A stretch of DNA of 64,000 nt from contig OZ253531.1 in NCBI GenBank assembly GCA_965262395.1, forward strand, positions 868,001 through 932,000, given 5' to 3'. Below are positions 56,814 through 64,000 of this stretch, piece by piece; position 1 is the stretch's first letter; the number at the start of each line of letters is the position of its first letter. The notes beneath the pieces were generated by a model. That model was not told the DNA's origin. It did no database searches and saw nothing but the letters and a program-made list of their open reading frames with translations. The position numbers and the translations under genes are program-made. Source of the DNA: CBDHFF01 sp965262395 (GTDB lineage Bacteria; Pseudomonadota; Alphaproteobacteria; Rickettsiales; Anaplasmataceae).

Positions 56814-57500
56814 TTAGTTCCAAATAGGAGCCTTAAGTATATCTTTTATATAATTATTATGCTTGATGATTTCTTCATCATGTAGCGGGAATGTTCTTTT
56901 TTTTCGTGTAAGATTATTATGTTTAATATTTTTTGTTGATTTTGTATCTTTCTCAAAATTATCTATTGTTTCAGTAAATGAAATACCTTTTTGTACTCCA
57001 CCAATTAATTCTAAATAGACTTTAGCTAGTAATTTTGAATCCAATAAGGCGCCATGAAAGCCTCTATCAGAAATGGAAATATTGAATCTTTTGCATAGAG
57101 CATTAAGTGAGGCCGGAGATCCGGGGAATTTTTTACGTGCTATACATAAAGTGTCTATCACATTATTTTGCATAACATTCTTATTAGATAAAACTAGCTC
57201 ATGATTAATAAATGGAAAATCAAAGTTTGCATTGTGTATAATGATACTACTGGATGCTATGAAATTAAGCAAATCATCTGCTATATCTTGGAAATACGGT
57301 TCTTTTGCTACTTTATTATTCGTTATGCCATGAATTCTCTGAGAAGCTAGTGGTATATCTCGATTAGGATTAATATACTGATGATATATTTTACCTGAAG
57401 GTATATAATTTATTAATTCAACACAACCTATTTCAATTATTTTATCACCCTTGTTAAAACTTAATCCAGTTGTTTCAATATCTAATACTATTTCGCGCAT
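56814..57500 (-). CDS. dnaQ: DNA polymerase III epsilon subunit (3'-5' proofreading exonuclease)
   Basis: 228 residues. Exo I motif VLDIETTGLSF, Exo II HNANFDFPFINHEL, Exo III FHGALLDSKLLAKVYLEL with histidine-aspartate pair. RIHGITN is a further family marker. The C-terminal 40 residues bind the alpha subunit in this family. First bases of the next gene, maf, lie two bases upstream, suggesting an infA-maf-dnaQ operon. Confidence 0.95.
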   Translation of the reverse strand: MREIVLDIETTGLSFNKGDKIIEIGCVELINYIPSGKIYHQYINPNRDIPLASQRIHGITNNKVAKEPYFQDIADDLLNFIASSSIIIHNANFDFPFINHELVLSNKNVMQNNVIDTLCIARKKFPGSPASLNALCKRFNISISDRGFHGALLDSKLLAKVYLELIGGVQKGISFTETIDNFEKDTKSTKNIKHNNLTRKKRTFPLHDEEIIKHNNYIKDILKAPIWN

Positions 57501-57502
57501 TA

Positions 57503-58087
57503 CTATAATAAAGAATTTAATAAATTATAAGTAGTATGAATAGGTAAGCCTATTATATTAAAATAACAGCCATTAATATTTTGTACAAAATTGCTAAATA
57601 GCCCTTGCATGCAAGTCGCTCCTCCTTTATTTAACCATTCTTTTGAATCGACATAATGGTCTATTTCTGTCTTTTCCAATCTTTTCAATTTTACTACAGT
57701 TTTAACTGTCTTTATTTTAATAATATTACCCATACCAATGCAAACAGTTGTATATACTGTATGACGTCTACCAGATAGTTGTTGCAAACAATATCTGGCA
57801 TAATCTTCATCACAAGCTTTTCTTAATATCTTCCCACGACATACTGCTATAGTATCAGCGGCAATAATAATAGCATTCGGATAATCAGCTATAACCTTTT
57901 CTGCTTTATTTCTTGTGACTCGCTTTGAGTAAATTAATGCATCCTCATTTTTTTTAATTGATTCATCTATATTAGGAGATATAAATAAATCAGGCTTTAA
58001 TCCCATAATCCCTATTAGTTCTCTACGACTAGGGGAGGATGATGCTAATATTAGCTCATAATTTTTGATTCTATCTTTTAGAAACAT
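57503..58087 (-). CDS. maf: Maf-family nucleotide pyrophosphatase
   Basis: House-cleaning nucleoside triphosphate pyrophosphatase. 194 residues. LASSSPSRRELIG at the N-terminus, SKRVTRNKAEKV, IIAADTIAVCRGKILRK, LSGRRHTVYT and CMQGLFSNFVQNINGCYFNIIGLP are the family motifs. Overlaps infA by one base. Confidence 0.94.
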   Translation of the reverse strand: MFLKDRIKNYELILASSSPSRRELIGIMGLKPDLFISPNIDESIKKNEDALIYSKRVTRNKAEKVIADYPNAIIIAADTIAVCRGKILRKACDEDYARYCLQQLSGRRHTVYTTVCIGMGNIIKIKTVKTVVKLKRLEKTEIDHYVDSKEWLNKGGATCMQGLFSNFVQNINGCYFNIIGLPIHTTYNLLNSLL

Positions 58088-58338
58088 TACTGTGGCCTTT
58101 TTCTAGCTACAATTCTTCCTATATCTTTGTCATATTTATTAATTTCAATGTCAACTATATCGTCCATAATTACTCTGATTCGACATTTTTGCATTTGTCC
58201 TGAGGCATATCCTAATATTACCTTATCATTTTCTAATTTTACTCTGAATCTAGTATCAGGCAATACTTCTACTATTACTCCAGTACACAATATACAATCT
58301 TTTTTAACTTTTCTGCTCCTCACGGTAAATATATCCAT
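58087..58338 (-). CDS. infA: Translation initiation factor IF-1
   Basis: S1-like OB fold of 83 residues. GVIVEVLPDTRFRVKLEND, GYASGQMQKCRIRVIMDDIV and YDKDIGRIVARKR match IF-1. The N-terminus is about 10 residues longer than in E. coli. First gene of a probable infA-maf-dnaQ unit. Confidence 0.94.
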   Translation of the reverse strand: MDIFTVRSRKVKKDCILCTGVIVEVLPDTRFRVKLENDKVILGYASGQMQKCRIRVIMDDIVDIEINKYDKDIGRIVARKRPQ

Positions 58339-58401
58339 AAAAATCTATAATTACTCATGCTATATTATGTGCAACGTGAATTCAATATAGATCTTAAATA
58401 C

Positions 58402-58866
58402 ATGTACAATAATTTGATGTATGAGGCATATAAGCAAGCATTATTGTCTTTTAGTATTGGAGAAGTGCCAGTTGGATGTGTAATAGTGAGGCATAATAGT
58501 AAAATAAGAGATATAACAGTGGCTAAAAATATGACAATCACTCTAAGTGATCCTAGTGCTCATGCAGAAATATTAGCAATAAGAGATTTATATAAGAGAA
58601 TTTCTAGCAAGAATTTAAAAGAATACGACCTATATACAACCTTAGAGCCTTGTCCAATGTGTGCTCAATTAATTTCTATATCAAAAATAAGAAGATTATA
58701 TTTTGGTGCATATGATATTAAAGGGGGAGGTGTCGAGAATGGTGCAAAAATCTTTAATCAAAGTTCTTGTTTTCATAAACCAGAGATTTATGGAGGCATA
58801 ATGGAAGAAAAATGCTCTCATCTTATGATTAAATTTTTTAAAGAACTTAGAGCAAAGAAGTTATAA
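58402..58866 (+). CDS. tadA: tRNA-specific adenosine deaminase TadA
   Basis: Makes inosine at the wobble base of tRNA-Arg. Zinc and catalytic residues: HAEILAIRD and EPCPMCAQL. About 155 residues from the ATG at 58402 (MYNNLMYEAY); in-frame ATGs at 58357 and 58417 are possible and no ribosome-binding site decides. VPVGCVIV and GAYDIKGGGVENGAKIF are also typical. Divergent from infA. Confidence 0.92.
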   Translation: MYNNLMYEAYKQALLSFSIGEVPVGCVIVRHNSKIRDITVAKNMTITLSDPSAHAEILAIRDLYKRISSKNLKEYDLYTTLEPCPMCAQLISISKIRRLYFGAYDIKGGGVENGAKIFNQSSCFHKPEIYGGIMEEKCSHLMIKFFKELRAKKL

Positions 58867-58874
58867 ATAGAATT

Positions 58875-59936
58875 TTATTTATCTATTGAATCGATTATTT
58901 GTTTTAAAACATCTACAGGGCAGGGTGATTCCGTGATTGGTCTACCGATTACTAAATAATCCGAGCCTGCGTCTAATGCTTCCTTGGGGGTCATAGTTCT
59001 TTTTTGATCATCATTATTACTATTGATTGATCTGATGCCTGGAGTAACGGTCAAGAAATTCTTGCCTAATTGTGCTTTGATATCTTTTACTTCATGTGCT
59101 GAACAAACTATTCCATCTAAACCACTGTCTTTTGCTAATATTGCCATGTTTTCTACAATATGATTAACATCAAGTTTTATTGGTATTGGTATGAGCTTAT
59201 TATATGCTGGTATGAGCTTATTATATGCTGGTATGAGCTTATCATCTCCAAGTGTTTTCTCTGCTATATATTTTACGATTTCATGGATTTTGTTTTTCAA
59301 ATGGGGATAAGCAGCTTTTATTCTACTTGCATAAGCAGATTCTATGCTATTTTTCATTCCATCATTATTTTTCATTCCATCATTAAATGAACCAATAAGC
59401 CTTAGAGATTCATCCATGACTTTCCGCCATTCATTTCTCCAGGATTCTCCTGATTCTGATTTTTTAAAATCATCAGCAAGCGAAGTTACAAAATCAAACT
59501 GTTCATCGTTTAATTCTTTTCTCAGTTCATTAGCTTTTCTCATATCTTTATAAAACAAATCGTCAATAGTATCTTCATCCATACTAGTCAACAATGTTAC
59601 TCCAACAATCTTAATTCTACTATCTAAAGACTCTCGTGCAGCCTGCATCATTTCCTTACCTCCGGAAACATGGACTGTTGTCATCAATATATTCAAATCA
59701 TTCATCATAGAAATGGCTTTGGCAACCGTATTTGGGATATCATGCAACTTTAGATCCAAGAATATAGGTACATCTAATTTAGATATCTTTTTCACCCCTT
59801 CATATCCATTTTTTAAAAAGAATTCTAGCCCAAGTTTAATAGCACCAACATATTCTTTAATATCAGTAATTAGGTCGGTAGCTTTGCTTAGATCTGCGGT
59901 GTCTATTGCGCATATTATTTTATTTTTAGTCACCAT
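58875..59936 (-). CDS. pyrF: Orotidine 5'-phosphate decarboxylase with a large internal insertion
   Basis: Last step of UMP synthesis. The catalytic core is intact: AIDTADLSKA, KLGLEFF with Lys34, FLDLKLHDIPNTV with the catalytic D-K-D, VHVSGG, and near the end VTPGIR and DYLVIGRPIT. It has 353 residues against the usual 230. The extra about 125 residues lie between TLLTSMDEDTIDDL (about 127) and LDVNHIVENMAILAKDSGLDGIVCSAHE (from about 255), in the loop region after the fifth strand. The insert is charged and helical, and contains NDGMKN twice and KLIPAYN repeats. Confidence 0.95.
   Translation of the reverse strand: MVTKNKIICAIDTADLSKATDLITDIKEYVGAIKLGLEFFLKNGYEGVKKISKLDVPIFLDLKLHDIPNTVAKAISMMNDLNILMTTVHVSGGKEMMQAARESLDSRIKIVGVTLLTSMDEDTIDDLFYKDMRKANELRKELNDEQFDFVTSLADDFKKSESGESWRNEWRKVMDESLRLIGSFNDGMKNNDGMKNSIESAYASRIKAAYPHLKNKIHEIVKYIAEKTLGDDKLIPAYNKLIPAYNKLIPIPIKLDVNHIVENMAILAKDSGLDGIVCSAHEVKDIKAQLGKNFLTVTPGIRSINSNNDDQKRTMTPKEALDAGSDYLVIGRPITESPCPVDVLKQIIDSIDK
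59190..59241. repeat. 21-bp tandem repeat inside the pyrF insertion
   Basis: TATGAGCTTATTATATGCTGG occurs twice, with a third partial copy on either side. It encodes KLIPAYN repeats and keeps frame. Confidence 0.85.
59351..59384. repeat. 18-bp tandem repeat inside the pyrF insertion
   Basis: TTTTCATTCCATCATTA occurs twice at 18-bp spacing, encoding NDGMKN twice. It also keeps frame. Confidence 0.8.
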
Positions 59937-60035
59937 AGTCCTTTTAATAAATAAAGATTAATTTTAAAAATTCTTTTTATTGTACAAATTATAATATACA
60001 ATTGTTAATGTTCACTAAAAATTAATGGCTGTCAC

Positions 60036-61007
60036 ATGAAATATTATAATGCTCCATTTATAGGGTTGTTTATAATTATGGTAGTCATGATTATGACCCC
60101 TGATATATCTCTTGCTTGGGGTAGGATAGGGCATAGGGTAGTAGCAAAAATTGCTATGAATAACCTCACAGATACAACAAGAAATAAGATTATAGAAATA
60201 CTTGGCAACGATAGATTAGATTTTATAGCATCTGTGCCAGATACGTATCGTAATGATAAAGAGGTGAAATTTGAATGGATAGATGCGCAGTATGACTATG
60301 AAAAAAATAAATTAGTATATAAGGACACAATCAGTGATTATGGAAAGTTGCGCAGGTGGCATGGTCTAAATATATATGAATATAATGATTATTATTCTAT
60401 GCCCGATGGTATAAAAAAAATTAATGCATATACTGGCATGCACAATGTTATGATGATTTTACAAAATAATAATGATTTGCTAAAACGTGAAAATAAAGAA
60501 AGATATATTGAAATACTTAAAGTGTCTTTAGGATGGATTACTCATGTAATTGGTGATCTACACCAGCCTCTACACGTGGGCAGAAGCTCTGATTGGGGTG
60601 GTGGTCATATAGACATTAATACCTATTTTGGCAAAATGACACTCCATCAGTTATGGGATGATGGGCTTATTGACGAAGAACGATTATCTGCTGCTGAACT
60701 TATGGACCTTATTGTACATCAATATCCTAATCATGAACAAAATAAATATGAATCTGGATGTTTAATGGATTGGATTTTAGAATCAAGAGATTTAGCAACA
60801 TTGGCATATGATTATGATACAGATGAAAAAAGTGGCTTGCTATCTTCATCGTATTTGAATAAATCTCTTGAAATAATAAAAAAACAACTGTTGAAAGCAG
60901 GCTATAGATTAGCATATATGTTAAATAGTGCCTTGGATCATGGACAGATGAAATGTGAAATAAATAGCGAATATAATAAATTCATACACAATAGTAAAAA
61001 GAATTAG
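60036..61007 (+). CDS. Secreted S1/P1-type nuclease
   Basis: Zinc nuclease that degrades single-stranded DNA and RNA. 323 residues. A signal peptide (residues 1-27, ending SLA) would leave Trp28 as the mature N-terminus, which in P1 nuclease is itself a zinc ligand. GRIGHR supplies the next histidine. Zinc ligands follow in ASVPDTYR, RRWHGLN, HVIGDLHQPLHVG and LHQLWDDG, matching the P1 spacing H-x3-D-x5-H and H-x3-D. All nine expected ligands appear present. Likely periplasmic or exported, perhaps for nucleotide salvage from the host. Confidence 0.92.
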   Translation: MKYYNAPFIGLFIIMVVMIMTPDISLAWGRIGHRVVAKIAMNNLTDTTRNKIIEILGNDRLDFIASVPDTYRNDKEVKFEWIDAQYDYEKNKLVYKDTISDYGKLRRWHGLNIYEYNDYYSMPDGIKKINAYTGMHNVMMILQNNNDLLKRENKERYIEILKVSLGWITHVIGDLHQPLHVGRSSDWGGGHIDINTYFGKMTLHQLWDDGLIDEERLSAAELMDLIVHQYPNHEQNKYESGCLMDWILESRDLATLAYDYDTDEKSGLLSSSYLNKSLEIIKKQLLKAGYRLAYMLNSALDHGQMKCEINSEYNKFIHNSKKN

Positions 61008-61316
61008 CTAGTTAAATTTTGATTATATTTTTATAATTAAAGTATTGAATCTTAAAAGTTATTTCAATTTTTTATTTTGATCTTTTTTCTTAGATTAATA
61101 GAATTTATATTAAATCTAATTAAAAGATTATATAAATATACTTATACTTCATACTTCTATAAGTACAGTTGAGCTATTGAAGTTATTATTTATTTTCCAT
61201 AATATATATTATGTTATAATTTGTTATATAAAACACAGAATAATACATCCTTATTATAGGACATTTTTAGAGAATAAAAAGAAAAATGACTATCAATTAC
61301 AGACTATTATTAATTA
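61008..61316. other. 309-base gene-free interval
   Basis: AT-rich, no credible open frame, RNA gene or strong hairpin seen. It separates the ends of the convergent nuclease and ftsK genes. Confidence 0.5.
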
Positions 61317-63683
61317 TTAATCATCATGTTTCAGAATTTCTCTTCTACCTTGATGGTTTGGCTCACTAATTATAAATTCTCTTTCCATTCTTTCTATTAG
61401 ATCTGCAGCTCTATTATAACCTATTCTAAGTTGTCTTTGTATGTAGCTTATAGATGTTTTTTTATCTCGTAGTACTATATTGATAGCCTGCGCATAGATA
61501 TCGTCGGTAGCCCCTTCTACTTCATTAACATTTATCATATTATTATTGCCTTCTTCATTATTACCAAAATTTTCAATTTCTGGTATATATCTAGGAGCAG
61601 CTTTCATTTTTAAATCGTTAACAATATTTTCTACCTCAGAGTCACTCACAAATGGACCATGTATTCTAGTAATCTTACCACCAGAACTCATGTATAACAT
61701 GTCACCCATACCTAATAATTGTTCAGCACCCTGCTCTCCTAGTATAGTTCTACTATCTATTTTAGAACTTACTGAGAATGCAATTCTAGTTGGGAAATTA
61801 GCCTTTATAACACCTGTAATTACATCAACAGATGGTCGCTGTGTAGCCATAATTATATGTATTCCTGCAGCTCTAGCCATTTGGGCAAGTCTTTGGATAT
61901 AAATTTCTATATCCTTGCCTGCTACTAACATTAAATCTGCCATTTCATCTACAATTACTACCATTAAAGGTAATTCTTGCATTTCTACATCTTCTGTCTT
62001 ATAGAGGCGCTCTCCACTTTCCTTATCAAATCCCATTTGCACTTTCCTTGTGATCATTTTGTTCTCTTTAATACAGCTTTTAATCTTCTGATTATAACCA
62101 CTTAGACCACGAACATTAAGGTGTGACATTAATTTATATCTATTTTCCATTTCTTGTACCACCCACTTCAATGTATTTACAGCTTTTTTAGGATCTACAA
62201 CAACTGGAGTAAGTAAATGCGGTATATCATTATATATAGATAATTCCAACATTTTGGGATCAATCATAATAAACTTACATTTGTTAGGCGGCAAGCGATA
62301 TATTAATGACAAAATCATAGAATTAATTGCAACTGATTTACCTGATCCAGTTGTACCAGCAATAAGTAAATGTGGCATCTTTGCTAAATCTGCTATTATA
62401 GGCGTCCCATCAATCAGCTTCCCCAATGCTAGTGGTAAAGCAATATTTATATTATTATATTCATCAGTTTCCATGATCTCTCTTAGAAACACACTAGACC
62501 TTTTCTTGTTGGGTATTTCTATGCCAATAGCATTACGACCAGAGATAACTGATATTCGAGCAGATACGGCGCTCATTGAACGAGCAATGTCATCAGATAA
62601 ACCTATAATTCTTGAAGATTTTGTCCCTGCTTCTGGTGCTAATTCAAATAATGTGACAACCGGACCAGGATTTACATTAATAATTTCACCCCTTATTTTG
62701 AAATCTTGTAATACTTGAGCCAATAAAGCTCTATTATGATCAATACTTCTTAAATCAACAGTAGAATCATTCTGAACCTTATCTTGTAATAAATCTATAC
62801 TAGGTATAACATCAACTGCACCTTCATCATGGCCGCTTTGTATGACTGAGCGCATTTCAATATTACTATTAACTTTACATGAATTATTACTAGCTTCTTT
62901 ACATGAGGGATTACTAATAATATTAGTTTCAATCTTAGGTAAATTTATATTTATTGCATCTTCAGTGGATAGTTCTTTTTTAAAATTACTACACTGACTC
63001 TCTTTATTTTTCTGTTTTAACTCAGGAAAATCATTATTCACACTAGATAAAACACTATCCTTATTAATGATATTCTTATTGCTATTATTAAATAGAACAA
63101 CATTATACTGCCTTGTGACCGCATCTATAAGCTTCTTATTCAATAGATTTAAGGGCAATATTCTATTTTTTATATAATCCAGCTTAATCGATCTGAATAC
63201 ATTTCTTAGTAACAGAATATATTCAACACCAATACTGGCAATTAATAACGGAATCATTAATAATATTGAATATAATAATATTACGCTATCCTGTATATTT
63301 AAATTCCTAAAGATACTAGCAATAACATTACCCAACATACCATTATAATGATATGAATCATTAAGCATAGATATTATTACTGATACCAATAAAAACAATA
63401 ATGCGAAGCTGATTATTTGTAAAAAATATAATTTAATATAATTATTATAGAATAATCTTATTCCCCAAAGTATGTATATAGAAAATAAAATAATAGATAT
63501 ACCAGTATAATTATAAATATAAGATATATAATAATTAAATTTTGTATTTATTTGACTGTTTATTTCTTGATCAAACAACTGATAGATTAATACATAAAAT
63601 GGTAATATTAATGCAGAAATTCCAAATACAACAAAGAATATAGATAAACTTCTAATCAGATAAAATTTAAATTTTGCGCTCAT
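61317..63683 (-). CDS. ftsK: DNA translocase FtsK
   Basis: Septal DNA pump that clears and aligns chromosomes for XerCD. 788 residues. Four hydrophobic segments lie at about 10-32, 52-72, 83-105 and 135-155. A short linker (about 190-300) follows, then the motor domain with VTLFELAPEAGTKSSRI, Walker A AGTTGSGKSVAINS near residue 445 and Walker B LPLMVVIVDEMADLM, and the C-terminal winged-helix gamma domain (SYIQRQLRIGYNRAADLIERME). Confidence 0.96.
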   Translation of the reverse strand: MSAKFKFYLIRSLSIFFVVFGISALILPFYVLIYQLFDQEINSQINTKFNYYISYIYNYTGISIILFSIYILWGIRLFYNNYIKLYFLQIISFALLFLLVSVIISMLNDSYHYNGMLGNVIASIFRNLNIQDSVILLYSILLMIPLLIASIGVEYILLLRNVFRSIKLDYIKNRILPLNLLNKKLIDAVTRQYNVVLFNNSNKNIINKDSVLSSVNNDFPELKQKNKESQCSNFKKELSTEDAININLPKIETNIISNPSCKEASNNSCKVNSNIEMRSVIQSGHDEGAVDVIPSIDLLQDKVQNDSTVDLRSIDHNRALLAQVLQDFKIRGEIINVNPGPVVTLFELAPEAGTKSSRIIGLSDDIARSMSAVSARISVISGRNAIGIEIPNKKRSSVFLREIMETDEYNNINIALPLALGKLIDGTPIIADLAKMPHLLIAGTTGSGKSVAINSMILSLIYRLPPNKCKFIMIDPKMLELSIYNDIPHLLTPVVVDPKKAVNTLKWVVQEMENRYKLMSHLNVRGLSGYNQKIKSCIKENKMITRKVQMGFDKESGERLYKTEDVEMQELPLMVVIVDEMADLMLVAGKDIEIYIQRLAQMARAAGIHIIMATQRPSVDVITGVIKANFPTRIAFSVSSKIDSRTILGEQGAEQLLGMGDMLYMSSGGKITRIHGPFVSDSEVENIVNDLKMKAAPRYIPEIENFGNNEEGNNNMINVNEVEGATDDIYAQAINIVLRDKKTSISYIQRQLRIGYNRAADLIERMEREFIISEPNHQGRREILKHDD

Positions 63684-63856
63684 CTAGATTTAATATAAAA
63701 AATTATATACTATATATATGCAGATTATATAATCTATAACACATAATTGGAAATATTAAATATATACTGAATATTAGGCTATTCCTAAGTTAATTATTTC
63801 TTAGTATAGATTTTGTAGAATCTACTACATATCTATGTAATATTGTAATATTTATT

Positions 63857-64000
63857 ATGGCTGCAAGTAAAAGACCTTCTATAAATCTACCATCTAAAGC
63901 GAATGATGACGACTTTCTAGCTGATGTTGATTATTTTACAGGTGGATATGACAGTGATCATCATACATTACAAGAAATCATGAGAGACACTGGTGATGTA
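63857..64000 (+). CDS. Start of an unidentified gene (cut by the window end)
   Basis: An open frame begins MAASKRPSINLPSK at 63857 and runs to base 64000 without a stop (48 codons). The visible part is acidic (NDDDFLADVDYFTGGYDSDHH). It is divergent from ftsK. No family can be named from this fragment. Confidence 0.55.
   Translation, partial: MAASKRPSINLPSKANDDDFLADVDYFTGGYDSDHHTLQEIMRDTGDV

Overview
The window is an AT-rich stretch, densely coded on both strands, from a reduced alphaproteobacterial genome. I read it as a member of Rickettsiales. The support is the isc gene order with two NifS-type desulfurases, tandem AmpG-like MFS carriers, an NtrY-type kinase, a lone type I secretion ATPase, scattered phage/GTA-like genes (DUF2793, NlpC/P60), and many orphan or repeat-rich proteins. 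Having pyrE and pyrF together with enolase and transketolase fits the Anaplasmataceae/Midichloriaceae side better than Rickettsia proper. The exact genus cannot be read from this window.

Layout. 1-3.1 kb: 3'-truncated metN, then groES-groEL (minus strand) with a heat-shock-type promoter and a strong terminator. 3.1-5.8 kb: a frameshifted proline-tailed membrane protein and a PstS-like binding protein. 5.9-8.1 kb: tRNA-Gly, an Smr protein, a CcmH-like protein and a membrane-anchored orphan. 8.1-14.9 kb: a complete isc operon on the minus strand, read as iscR::nifS fusion - iscS - iscU - iscA - hscB - hscA - fdx. 15-19 kb: a hydrolase with an acidic tail, an orphan, enolase. 19-28 kb: T1SS ABC transporter, two AmpG-like carriers, exonuclease III, ComEC, orphans. 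28-35.7 kb: NtrY, an orphan, RuvC, LepA, Bcp, Lgt, L20. 35.8-45 kb: L35, PheS, IleS, AspC, FolB, RDD protein, PyrE, ComF. 45-50.5 kb: small orphans, a DUF2793 phage-type protein with a small lipoprotein, MetG, NlpC/P60. 50.5-60 kb: transketolase, rhodanese, DnaA, a large tandem-repeat protein, DnaQ, Maf, IF-1, TadA, PyrF. 60-64 kb: a secreted S1/P1 nuclease, FtsK and the start of an unidentified gene.

How the genes work together. Most are housekeeping: Fe-S assembly, protein folding, translation, replication and division, and the last steps of UMP synthesis (PyrE, PyrF). AmpG-like carriers, MetN, the PstS-like protein, the T1SS ATPase and the secreted nuclease suggest exchange with a host cell.

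The unusual theme is sequence inserted into or expanded within otherwise conserved proteins: about 44 acidic residues in IscU, about 112 in IleS, about 125 in PyrF (with tandem micro-repeats), an N-terminal extension on IscS, an acidic tail on a hydrolase, a proline-repeat tail cut off by a 4-bp duplication, and a 36-bp array repeated eight times in a proline-rich protein. A 62/66-bp sequence occurs twice in inverted orientation around a 19.4-kb segment, and one copy lies between the oddly divergent rplT and rpmI genes. I saw no CRISPR array, insertion sequence, rRNA operon or recognisable defence system.
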